A stretch of DNA of 64,000 bases from Cymbidium sinense (Eukaryota; Streptophyta; Magnoliopsida; Asparagales; Orchidaceae). The notes beneath the pieces were generated by a model that was not told where the DNA came from, made no database searches, and worked only from the letters and a program-made list of their open reading frames with translations. This document shows, piece after piece, positions 46,691-57,800 of the stretch (its first letter is position 1; each line of letters opens with the position of its first letter). A program made the position numbers and the translations under genes. The stretch is taken from positions 310,713,001 to 310,777,000 of the forward strand of contig CM038214.1 in assembly GCA_021442155.1 (NCBI GenBank), read 5' to 3'.

Positions 46691-48090
46691 GATTCACAAG
46701 ACCCCTTAAAAGAAAAGGAATGTCATGATTAGAGAACATTTGCAAAGAAGAAGACTTGGCCCCCAAATTGGCAAGGAAGTTAGCACAAGAGTTGGCTTCC
46801 CTATAAATATGAGAGATATGAAAAATCTAGGTTAGTAAGAAGCCTCCTAGTATGGTTAAGTAAATAATATACTTTAGCATTTCCATGAGCATCAGAATTG
46901 AGTAAATCTAAAAGAAGGTGAGCATCAACTTCACACTAGAACTTCTGAAAACCTTGTTGTAAATAGATAGAAATGTCAGAATGAATGACTTTAAGCTCAA
47001 CAAATAAAATAGAACAGGGCTCTAAAAGAGCAGTAAAAGTAGAAATAACCTTGCCATTATGATCTCTTAAAATCCCACCACAGCCATAGTAACCATTACA
47101 AACCAAGCCATCGGTGTTAACCTTATGTAATGATAATTAGGTTTACTCCAATATATAGTTTTTTGGGCAGGAGAGACCTTCCATGTGAGAATGTTAATTC
47201 CAAAATTCAAGGCCATGGACTTGCACCCTTTAAAACTAGAAAGAGTAAGAATATTGGCTTTGAAAAGAGACAAAATTTTATATTTGGTTCTAGAAATAAT
47301 GATGAGAATCATAGAATATTATAATGTTTAGCATCATTTCTATCCATCCAAATGCACCAAAGATTAGTAATAGCTAACACAATTTTAACATGCCCCTTAG
47401 AAACATGAGAGAAACATGCTTCAAGAAGTTGCATAATAGAAGAGAACTATTGAAATGGAAAGTATTAAAAATATTATCAAACCAATTCCATTTTGGCAGC
47501 AACAGGACCATTCACAAAAACATGTTCCAGACTTTCTATGTGATAGCAACATTGACATTTAGAAGGGAGATGTAAGCCTTTTTTTAGAAGAGAAGCATCC
47601 ACAGGGATATAGTGCTTCAGAATGTGCCAAGTTAAAACTGAGAAAGAAGTAGGGATAATAATATTCCAAATTTTTGGTAAAAACCAAGGACTCTTGATAT
47701 TTAAATCTGATGTAATGCCAAACATCCTTAAAAACAAAGTCTCCAGAAGAAGAATTTTTTATGAGAATTTGGTCGAATTCATTAGGGTAAGGACAAATTT
47801 TAAGGATTTTATCAACGATCACATTAGGAACAAGGATATTCAATTGTGCCACATCCAACTTAATTATTAATAATTACTGATTAATCTTAAGCATCACAGT
47901 GGAGTGAGTATTCAAAAGGGAATTAATAGAGCCTTGCCCTAGCCAATTATCTTGCCAAAAGAAAGTGGAACCTGAATTGACACCCCAAGAGATTAAGTTC
48001 TTAGCATTCCATTTGATATTACAAAGTCTTCTCCACACAGTAGAATCCCAGATTTGAAAGCACAAATGAGAGGGCATTTTCCTTAACAAT
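46690..48090 (-). pseudogene. LINE B ORF2, zinc-binding region and RNase H
   Basis: The zinc-binding part has LTWHILKHYIPVDASLLKKG, LPSKCQCCYHIESLEHVFVNG and AAKMEL (47,660-47,480), a well-kept C-x2-C...H set. The RNase H follows in shifted frames. VNTDG is at about 47,125-47,110, CGGI at about 47,085, VELKVIH (Glu) near 46,990, EVDA (second Asp) near 46,920 after a stop, and REANSCANFLANL near 46,800-46,765. In the last motif the final catalytic Asp is Asn. A small frame-neutral tail continues to about 46,690. Confidence 0.78.
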
Positions 48091-48247
48091 ACTTAGCATG
48101 CATAAACTTTGACCAGTAACTATGTTTATTTTTAAAATTCCACCACATTTTATAGGAAAAGTAGTTAATAGAATCCTTTAATGTATTGCAACCCAAACCA
48201 CCTTCATTACCAACACCATAACAGTTGTGCCAACTAGCCCAATGTAA

Positions 48248-49830
48248 TCATTTGAAAGATGAGTTAGAACCCCAAAAATTTTTATTAAAAAGTCTATTTA
48301 TCCTTTTTGGTAATAGAATAAGTAGGAACAATAGTAGATAAGTGATACAATGGCAGAGAGAAAGGAGTACTAAAGGAAAGTAAATGAAATTCCAAAGAGG
48401 AAGTTTTGTATTTATTTTTTGAATAACTTCATCAAATAAAGAAGATCTTTTCACTTCTCTATATAAGGGAGTCCCTAGATACTTCATAGGAGATTTTGAT
48501 CTAAAACCCATAATATTCTTGATAACATTGATCTTAGGTAAGGAAATAGATGAGCTAGTAATAAAACAACTTTTATCAAGATTGATATTGAAGTCACTTT
48601 CCTACCAACAGTTAAGAACTTACACAATTTTTTTAATATAAAGAGTAGAAGCATTGCAAAATATAATGAAATCATCAACAAAACTAAGATGTCAAATGGT
48701 AGACACCAATGGTTCTATAATACATGTTAAGCATTCTACTAAACATCTTTTCAATACATATAAAAAGATATTCCACCGTACTAATGAAAAGGATAGGAGG
48801 AAGAGGGTCCCATTGTCTAAGCCATGAGAAGAAGAGAAAAAACCATGCACTTCACCATTACTAAGCAAAGAAAACCAAGAATTCTCAATCCCATTCTTAA
48901 TTAAAGAAATAAAATGAGTAGAGAATCCAAATAAAGACAAAATTTTATAAAGGAAAACCCAACCAATATTATCATAAGCTTTCGAAATGTCAAGCTTAAA
49001 AAGCAGGTTTCCACCGTGAACTTTGGCATTTAAATCATGGATCATCTCTTGGGCTAGAAGTACATTACTAGAAATGGATCTCCTTTAACAAAACTATTTT
49101 TATTTTGGGAGATAATTTTAGGAAGCAAGAGATTCAACCTTTTAGCCAAAATCTTAGAAATTAGTTTGTTAACAAGGAGCAAAGACTGACCTAAAATCGC
49201 TCCAAAATTTGGGATTATATTTTTTAGGGATTAAGACAATGAAGGTGCTAAAAAAATTTTAGGGAAGGCTACTACCCTTAAAAAAATAAGGATAGCTTTA
49301 ATCAAGTTCTCTTTATTAATATTCCAACATTTTTGGTAAAATAGGGTAGTATAACCATCATGACTAGCAACGGAGTCTTTATTCATACTCTGGAAAATTT
49401 TAATAATTTCATACTCAGAAGGTAAGGAAGAATGCATATATTTTTCATCATCAAAATGAGATTAGGAATACCTTCAGGCCAAGAAATATTATCATAAGCA
49501 ACATTTTTATTTAAAGCTCTTTTAAAAGAAACAAAGTCAATAAGTTCCTTTTATCCAACACCAAACTCCATCATTAATTTTCATTTTATGAATGTGATGT
49601 ATAGCCTTTTCTTTTAACCATGGCATAGAAATATTTAGTATGGCGATCACAATTAGAGATCCATTTCATAGAAGCTTTTTTCCACCAATAGGTCTCCTCC
49701 ATGTCTTGATAACATGTTAACCTATCTTTATCTTGAGCCAACAAGTAAATTTTAGAAGTATCATTGACAATAACATCTTCCAAAATTATAACTTCATTCT
49801 CCATTTTATTAATATTGATAAAAAAGGTTC
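48248..49830 (-). pseudogene. LINE B ORF2, reverse transcriptase domain
   Basis: Landmarks are: an EETYWWKKASMKW segment with DRHTKYF (49,725-49,640), FQSMNKDSVASHDGYTTLFY (about 49,395-49,340), the KLDISKAYDN box with the first catalytic Asp (about 48,985-48,960), a GLDNG remnant of the RQGDP region, LSFVDDFIIF (second catalytic pair, about 48,690-48,660, in a shifted frame) and MKYLGTPLYREVKRSSLF (about 48,490-48,435). The order matches LINE A. Multiple frameshifts; both Asp boxes survive as residues. Confidence 0.82.
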
Positions 49831-49849
49831 TTGAAATAATGTTTATTCC

Positions 49850-50700
49850 ACCAAGTAAGGCATTATTTAAGTTTTTTTAATTTGAACCATAATCTCCTCA
49901 TCCCAACAATAAAATCATCAGGATGGATAGGTTCACTCTAGTTACTAGCAACAACCTCCAAAAATCTATCATTCATAAGCCACATATTTTGGAAGCAAAA
50001 AGGGGTAGGAGAGGAGGGTTTATTAGCATTAAAGTTCACATTGGTAAGTAAGGGGGAATGGTTCAAAAGGGTTATGCTTAGGTGCTCCACAAAAGTACTA
50101 GGGAGAAGATTAATCCACAGATGATTCAAAAGAATTCGATCGAGCCTTTGCCAGAGTTTGTAATTGTTCCGAGTAAATTGGGACCCACTAAAGCCAATGT
50201 CATTAAGATGATAATCAAGGATCATGTTATTAAAATCTTCCACAGAAAATAAGTTTGGAGCATTAGCACCAACCCATTCCGAGGAAGAAGAGATAGTATT
50301 AAAGTCCCCACCCACAAACCAAGGAGCATCAATAGAAGAAGAAAAATTGATAAGATCCTCCCAAAGAAACTATCTACTATTCCTATTACAAGAAGCATAA
50401 ACAAATGAACCAAAATAACACCAATTATCATAAGTAATCTTAACATTCACAACTTGGCATAGATCATCCAAAACCTACAGAGCATAAGGACTATTCTAAA
50501 AAATCCAAATTTTATTGCTCAAGTTAGCAAAATGATTACCAAAGCCAATCATTCTAGCAACAAAAGAGATGCTAGAAAAAAGAATAAAAGGTTCTAAAAT
50601 AGCCAGGAATGAAATGTTATGGGTATAAACTAAGTTACTAATTCTATTTCTAATAGAGAGGGTACCAATCCCTCTCACATTCCAAATAAGAAAGAAACCA
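49850..50700 (-). pseudogene. LINE B ORF2, endonuclease domain
   Basis: This is the best preserved endonuclease of the three. It opens with LIWNVRGIGT (about 50,690-50,660), then NISFLAILEPF with the catalytic Glu intact, and, after a frame break, GGDFN (50,312-50,298), EDFNNMILDYHL, LDRILLN and LNHSPLL. In the last motif the usual SDH Asp is Asn. The open part runs 50,315-49,938. Several frame interruptions and the D-to-N change make it inactive, but enough catalytic context remains to reconstruct family relationships. Confidence 0.82.
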
Positions 50701-50799
50701 TTTATTTTTAGGTATAGGAGCCAGATCTAGTAACTCTTGAAAAATTAGGAAATTTAGTTTCAAGAGTTTTATTTTTCTTCCTGAAAACTATTTGAAATT

Positions 50800-52333
50800 T
50801 ATTAGTCATATCCACAACATCACCATCTGATAGAGATTGATCAAGGGTATGTTTGGAATAAGGTTGCACATTTAAAACATCATTTCATGCCACTTCACCT
50901 TCTTCCAAGTCATTATTATGTTGAGGTATCGGATTAGGAATCAGTTCAACATTAGATGAAGAAGCAAGAGAAGGATTAGAGCCATTTAAAGCACAAGTGC
51001 CCAAAATACGATTATGATTTATATCGTTAGTATGCTCACCTTTGGAGCCCTCATCAGGAATGACATTTTCTATAATTAAAGGTGGCAAGGAAGCAGAGAT
51101 GACATCATTTGAAATAGAATCATCATCCATAAGTTTGAAAACCTATTATTTTCCATATTATTAACATTATCATAGGAATTCAAATGTATAGGACCATTAA
51201 ATGGTAATGCATTCTTATTAACATGATTGAGATCCAAAGGTTGATCAGGCTTAAGAACTGTAGCAATATCCAAAGGAGTAGTGGGAGGATCTAGATGATG
51301 ACCCTTGGCATCAAGTAAGGAGTTATCCATATGAATAGCTTTCTATGGTTTAACCGAGGGGACCTTAAGAATGGGAATCAAGTTATTTTGAATGGTTTTG
51401 GTTTTCTTAAGGTGAGGATGAACTACAAAGAAATCCAATATTCCATGACCATGAATTTTGCAATGGGAACAAAAAATAGGAAAATTCTCAAAATCCACCT
51501 TTTTGAAATAGCCATATTTATTTGATCCTAGCCAAATTTCCTTTGGAAATTTTTAGTTATATCCAACTCAACTAGAATCCGAGGAATAGATGTCTAGGTA
51601 TTAGACACAGTCTCTTAATCAACTTGAAGAGGAAAACCGAACAACGCATCCACAGCAAAAAGAAACTCATGATTGATGAAATGGATGTGCAAATTATGAA
51701 GAGAGATCCAAATCAGCACAATAGGATATTCCTCTTTAATATTAAAGAGAGGGGTCCATTTCAATAATCGCATCTAATAATTGAAAACAACATACGAGCG
51801 ATGAGAAAAAACCCAAGAATAATCTAATTTGTTCTAAAGAATCAATACATTACGAGAATCGATCAATCCAACAGAAAAAATTCCAGAGAATTTGAAGCAG
51901 TGGAGAAATGATCGAATATTCTCCAAAATAGGATGATGCAAAGAAAATTTATCAACCAGCATAAATTCAAAGGGTTTTGCAAGCTTTCCATAATGGAATC
52001 AAAATACATTATCATGGGCACACCCTGGAAAGAGGTGTAGATAAGCTCGATAGACTCACCAGTGTAATTGGCCTTACCAGTAAGAACCTCCTTGAATGAT
52101 TTTGAAGCCATCGATGGGTTAGATCTAGAGACTCCCAAGGAGTCAGTGACCTTGATGGAAGCACCCGTAATCTCAGATTTCCCCAGCGAAAAAACCACCA
52201 TGATCAAAAGCCATGATAGGAGAAGCCAAGAGCCAAATAAAGTCGTTAAAAAGGGAACAATAACCAAAATGTCCATAGGAAAAGAAACAAAAGAGAGGCA
52301 GCTCCATAGGGGAAATGAAATTCTCCAGAGCAC
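50800..52333 (-). pseudogene. LINE B ORF1 (gag-like)
   Basis: Scattered minus-strand frames carry landmarks of L1 ORF1. A SKSFKEVLTGK segment (about 52,110-52,080) precedes the DUF4283 region (52,000-51,780), which is broken by frame changes. A zinc knuckle, FCSHCKIHGHGIL (about 51,475-51,440), keeps the first two Cys and the His but lacks the final Cys. The acidic C-terminal NNDLEEGEVA (about 50,915-50,885) matches LINE A. The intact C-x2-C in B, against Trp in A and Ser in C, shows that the three copies decayed independently. Confidence 0.75.
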
Positions 52334-52370
52334 TAAGAAAATAGAGGAGAGAGAAGATGCTCAAATGAAT

Positions 52371-54787
52371 GGGGTTTGGGTTTAGGGTTTAGGGTTTAGG
52401 GGTTAGGGTTAAAGGTTTAGGGTTTAGGGTTTAAGGCTTAGGTTTTTTAGGGTTTAGGGTTTAGGGTTTAGGGTATGGGATTTAGGGTTTAGCGTTTAGG
52501 GTTTAGGGGTTTTTTTTAATTAAGTAAACCACTAGGTTTAGGTTTATTTAGTTTATTATTTATTTATATTAGTTTATATTATATTATATTTTTTATTTTT
52601 ATTTAGGTTTATTTTTTATTTTTATTTAGTTTAGTTTATTTATTTTAGTTCATGTATTTGGTTTATGTTTAGGTTTAGGTTTATGTTTGTTTTTTAGTTT
52701 AGTTTTATTTTTATTTTATTTTTTAGGTTTAGGTTTTATTTTTTATTTTTTGGTTTAGGTTTAGGTTTTTATTTAATTTGTTTATGTTTATGTTATAGGT
52801 ATATTTTTAGGTTTTATTTTTTAGTTTAGGTTTAGGTTATTTTTAGTTTATTTTATTTTATTTAGTTTAGGTTTTAGGTTTATATTATTTTAGTTTTAAG
52901 TTTAACATTTATTTATTTTACTTTAGTTTAGTATTAAGTTTATTATATTTTGTTTATTTTATTTTTATTTAGGTTTGGGTTTTTTTGTGTTTAGGGTTTT
53001 TCTATTTTAAGGTCTATTTTTTAGGTTTAGGTTTCTATTTAGTTCTTATTTTATTTTATTTTATTTTAGGTTTATTTTCTTTTTATTTTATGTTTAGTTT
53101 TTATTTTATTTAGGTTTTTTATTCTTAGGTTTATTTAATTTTTTAGTTTAGATTAGGTTTTTATTTATTTTATTTTATTTTATTTTTTTATTTAGGTTTA
53201 AGTTTTAGTTTAGGTTTTATTTTATTTTATTATTTTATTTTATCTAAGTTTAAGTTTTTTAATTTAATTTATTTTTAGGTTTTATTTAGTTTAGGTTTAA
53301 ATTTTTAAGTTTTTAGGGTTTAAGGTTTAGGGTTTAGGGTATAAGGTTTAGGGATTATGGTTTATGGTTTTAGGGTTTAGGGTTTAGGGTTAGGTTTAAG
53401 GTTTATTATTTAGGGTTTATGGTTTAGTATTTAGGATTTTGGGTTTAGTGTTTTTAGGGTTTAGAGTTAGCTTAGGGTTTTAGGTTAGTTTAGGGTTTAG
53501 GGTTAAGGGATTAGGGTTTAAGCTTTAGAGTTTATGGTTTTTAGTGTTTAGGGTTTAGGGTTTAGGGTTAGTTTAGGGTTTAGGGTTAGGGTTAGGGTTT
53601 AGCATTTAGGGTTTAGGGTTTAGGGTTTAGGGTTTGATTTAAGGTTAATTAGTTAGTAGTTTAGGAGTTTTTAGGTTTATGGTTTAAGTTTTAGGTTTAG
53701 GTTTTAAGTTTAGGTTTTAGTTAAACTTAGGGTTTATAGTTTAAGTTAGTTTAGGGTTTAGGGTTTAAGGTTTAGGGTTAGTTTATGGGTTTTGGGTTTA
53801 GGGTTTAGGGTTTAGGGTTTAATATTTAGGGTTTTTAATGGTTTAGCGTTTAGTGTTTAGGGTTTAAAGTTATCAATTTTGGGCTTAGGGTTTTGCATTA
53901 ATTTTAGGGTTTAGGGTTTAGTGTTTAGCATTTTTTGTCTTCACCGTTTAGGGTTTAGTGTTCAAAGTTAGCTTATGGTTTTGGGTTAGTTTAGGGTTTA
54001 TGGTTTAGGCTTTAGGGTTTAGGGTCTTTAGGGTTTAGGGTTTAAGTTTAGTTTAAGTTTAAATTTAGATTTTAGATTATAGTTTAAGTTTAGTTTAGGT
54101 TAGTGTTAGGATTAGTTTAGGTTTAGGGTTTAAGGGAGTTTACTTTAGTATTTATAGTTTAAATTTAGTTTAGTTTATCAAGTTTAGGTTTAGTTTATTT
54201 AGAGTTTAGTGTTTAGTTTAGGTTTAAAATTAGTTTAGAGTTTAGGAGTTTAGGTTTAGGTTTAGAGTTTTAGGTTTAGGAGTTTAGGTTTAGTGTTCAG
54301 TTTAAACTTTAGGGTTTATAGATTTTAAGTTAAATTTAAAGTTTAGTTAGTTTAGGTTTAAGATTAGGTTTAAGTTTAGTTAGTTTAGTTTAGTTAGGGT
54401 TAGGGTTTAGGTTTAGAGTTTAGGTTTAAGTTTAGGTTTAGGTTTAGGTTTAGAGTTTAGTTTAATTTGCATATTTGGGTTAAGTTTAGGGTTTAGTGTT
54501 TAGCATTTTATGGCTTTACCATTTAGGGTTTAGTGTTTAGAGTTAGCTTAGGGTTTTGGGTTAGTTTAGGGTTTGTGGTTTAGGCTTTAGGGTTTAGGGT
54601 TTTTAGGATTTAGGGTTTAGGGTTTAAGGTTAGTTTAAGGTTTAAGATTTAGATTTTTAGGGATTATGGTTTAGAGTTTTGGTTTAGGGTTAGTGTTAGG
54701 GATTAGGGTTTAGGGTTTAAGGTTTAAGGTTTAGGGTTTATGGTTTAGGGTTTAGGTTTAGGGTTTAGAGTTTAGATTTTTTTTTTT
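52371..54787 (+). repeat. Telomere-like array between LINE B and LINE C
   Basis: Near-canonical repeat (52,371-52,505) is followed by a T-rich block starting AATTAAGTAAACCACTAGG (52,516-53,315). Near-canonical repeat then runs to about 53,640, with irregular TTTAAG/TTTAGG words from 53,640 to 54,480, interspersed with near-canonical repeat. It ends at the T11 run (54,777-54,787) of LINE C. A duplication of about 578 bp is annotated separately. Confidence 0.87.
53905..54640 (+). repeat. Duplicated unit of about 578 bp inside the array
   Basis: The non-telomeric word TTAGCATTTTTTGTCTTCACC (about 53,927) returns as TTAGCATTTTATGGCTTTACC (about 54,505). Both are followed by ATTTAGGGTTTAGTGTT-type repeat, a GTTAGCTTA(T/G)GGTTTTGGG word (53,960 and 54,540) and the same series of variant repeats. 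The step between copies is about 578 bp. Confidence 0.75.
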
Positions 54788-57700
54788 AGAAGTCCCATGT
54801 AGGGTATTTTTTTGCAGAAAAGAGGGTTACAAGGTCCTTAAAGGGGATAAACTCAGAACTACTCAAAACTATAATTAGCCTAAGGAGTAAATCCCCTATC
54901 TAAGTACATCCAAGAGTAAAAGAAAGCATAAAAACAATCAAAAGATACAAGATGGTTAACATAATAAGTTAAAATAAGAATAAAGCCAATGCTCTGGAGG
55001 ATGTGGGGATGCATGATAATCTGGAGCAGATCTGCAAAAGAAGAGAGAGAATCACCTGCAAAGTTATAATAAGAGGGAGATTAGGACAGTTAAGGTAATA
55101 TAGACAAAAAGTTTGAAGAAAACAATATAATATGAGTATGTTAGTAAGGAATTGTGATAGAGAAGGCTCAGGCTAAATCACATCCTGTTGAGGCAGATGC
55201 AAGTATGAGCATCCAAACTTCAGAGGGTTACATCACATGAGCTACTACCATAATAGGGAGTGAGATCATCACAACCATCATAGCCAACAAACTTGTGAGG
55301 AGGTAGCAGGTTGTTGATATTCTTGTGAGCTTTACTACGCAAAACCTAAGCAAAATCTTATCTAAAGTATATAGAATTGCTAAGAGCTAAAGGATAGGGA
55401 GTCTCATTCAAGAAAAATATCATCAATATATGCATCTTGACATGAGAATACATAAACATAAGAGAGTGAGCCATCTTAGCCAGAATCTCATTAATAGCCA
55501 TTTCCAAGAAAGAAAGCAATCCAGCATACAATCCCTCCACAAGAAAATTACAGAGGAGACAACTTGGTGAAATTCTGCTAATCAAGTCAATGAGCCTATA
55601 ATTAACACCATCCCAATCATATGATATATAAATGAAGCTTTCGAGGGAAACGGTCCGAAACCCCTTATTAATATTTTGGAGAAAAGCAATAGTAAAGGAA
55701 GACAGCATAGCTCAACACAGGAAGTGGACTGCAACCAACTAAAAGGAGCACCCAGTAAAAGCAGTTAGAGCAGCCCAGTAAAAATAGTTAGAGCAGCAGC
55801 TCCAATAGCAGTGTTCAGGGCCACAATTCAGATAATCCAGATCAGCAATCAGCCCAGAAAACAAGATAGAAAAAGGCAACACAGCATAGCTCAACACAGG
55901 AAATGGACTGGAACCAACTGAAATTAGCACCCGATGTGGCCACAATTCAGATAATCCGGATCAACAATCAGCCCAGAAAAGAAGACAGCAAAAGGCAACA
56001 CAGCATAGCTCAACACAGGAAATGGAATGCAACTAACTAAAATTAGCACCCAATAAAAAAGTTAGAAGCGGCGGCTCAATAGCGACATTGAGGCCACAAT
56101 TGAGATAATCGGATCAACAATCAACCTAGAAAACAAGAAGCAAAGGCAACAACATCCAAGACAGGAAGGGACTAAATCATAATATCTCTCTTTCGAATTG
56201 ACATTGCATACGCACCAACCTATCGAAACTAGGTAGGAATAAGGACAACGGCAGTGTTGCGGTCGAAAGCAGGAGATAAAGCGCATGAGCATTGAAAGCC
56301 AAATCAACAAACAACTAATGCAACATTTGAACCCGCCATTCAAAGAATCAACAAGTGGATTGGGATGGGTCTCAACATTAGAATTCAGAAAATAGCAATA
56401 GTTGAGACAGCAACATCCAAGCTAGGAAGAGACAACAAATTGGCCATAAAACTCCTCAATAAGAGTTGACATGACAATAGTAGATAACCAAATAAATAAA
56501 GCATAAAAAATAGTTATCGAAGGCGACAACTCAAAAAAAGTCACCAAAACCATCACCATCGGGACAACAATGTCGAAAAAAGCTTTGAGTATAAGACTCT
56601 CTACAACCAACAAAGATGGAGCCAATTGAGGTGTCAAGATACAACAAGGCAGTAAATCTCCAAGACAAGAGACAACCAAAACAGCAAAAACCAGCTAGCT
56701 TGCCATAATTCCATTCATCCAGTATAATCAGAGCAATAGATACAAGTTTGACTGGAAAAAGGTGAAGAAAATAGCAGCAGAATAGGTAGACCAATGACTT
56801 GCAATGATAAACATAAAATAAAACAATAAGGGGTTTAAAGCAAAATCTACCAAGAAATCACAACTTCAATAGAGACTTCAAAATAATCCAAAACCCTAGG
56901 AGAAAGATGAGTATTAGTCGGATCGAAGAACAAACAAGGCATTTAAAAGCGACAAGGCGGGCAAGAGTCCACCCATAAACATATATAGATAAAGGAAAGG
57001 ATAGATAATGAATAGCTCCCCACCATAAGCTATCCGTAAGTGACATTCAATGAAATCGATGTCGGGATGCATAGTTACCATAATCCAATTACTTGGGATA
57101 ATGATAATAATAACCTGGGTAGATCAATAACCCAATTATGCATATAAGATAAATCATTTATTAATTCCAACATAATAAAGAAATGAGCTTCAAGTTATGC
57201 ATATTCCAATCATAGCATAGGATGGGAGAACAACGAAAAAAAAGCAACAACATCCCAGGTGTTAGCATCAAAAACCAAAAGAAAAATAAAGAAGTTTTGC
57301 TAGGCAAGGAAATCAACATTCCAAAAAATAGCAGTATGGACATTATTACTGTTAACACTCATAACCTCAGCAGATGCACAATGATAGTCCCTTGAATAAC
57401 TCCAAACCTCATGGAAAGCAAAACCGAAATAGCAAGACAAATATTGAAAAAATAACACAATTCCTTTCCCAATGAGATATTAGTGTAGCCATGGGATATC
57501 CTCGGCAAAATAACGAATAAAGAAAATTGCAACCAATAGGTGCTTAATAGTAGTCCTAAGAGCAAACAGTTCAGTAACAGGTTGCTTTTTCACATTAAGC
57601 CAGTATTGCCAAGGATATTGACAGTCATAATTAGTAGGCATATAGGATATACCATTGGTTCGATATAAGCAGAACTGTAGAGTGGTCTTCAGGATATTCA

Positions 57701-57800
57701 TGATCTCATCAAAGCATGAAAATGAAAATTAGACCAACATCAACCCAAATGTTAACAATAAAGAAAGTAAACATAGTAAGAACCAAAACAAGTAAAAACA
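54788..57800 (-). other. LINE C 3' untranslated region, expanded
   Basis: About 3 kb, against 1.75-1.8 kb in A and B. The conserved TATGAGCATCCAAACTTCAG block is at 55,204-55,223 and the terminal ACAAGGTCCTTAAAGGGGATA block at about 54,830-54,850. The rest contains the tandem repeats at 55,700-56,160. Minus-strand open frames such as 55,358-55,708, 56,422-56,679 and 57,480-57,701 are not similar to known LINE products. Part of 56,200-57,800 could be a separate insertion, but no ends are visible. Confidence 0.6.
55700..56160. repeat. Tandem repeats in LINE C 3' UTR
   Basis: The word CAGCATAGCTCAACACAGGA occurs at 55,703, 55,882 and 56,001 (steps 179 and 119 bp). Each time it is followed by an AACTGAAATTAGCACCC-like word and a CCACAATTCAGATAATCC...CAGCCCAGAAAA word. 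The first unit is longer because of an inserted AGTAAAA(G/A)CAGTTAGAGCAG duplication. A fourth, degenerate unit trails to about 56,160. Confidence 0.85.

Larger units (their letters stand above)
44938..52370 (-). mobile_element. LINE B: decayed full-length L1-type retrotransposon with RNase H
   Basis: This element of about 7.4 kb has the same layout and strand as LINE A, and both ends lie in telomere-like repeat. The 3' end is marked by T8 at 44,930-44,937, immediately preceded by GGG. The 5' end lies about 40 bp beyond the CTCCAGAGCAC motif (52,323-52,333) it shares with LINE A. Its nucleotide sequence is clearly related to A but strongly diverged, with domain-level identity and scattered indels, so it is not a recent duplicate. 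ORF1 and ORF2 are recognisable but broken. Confidence 0.87.
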
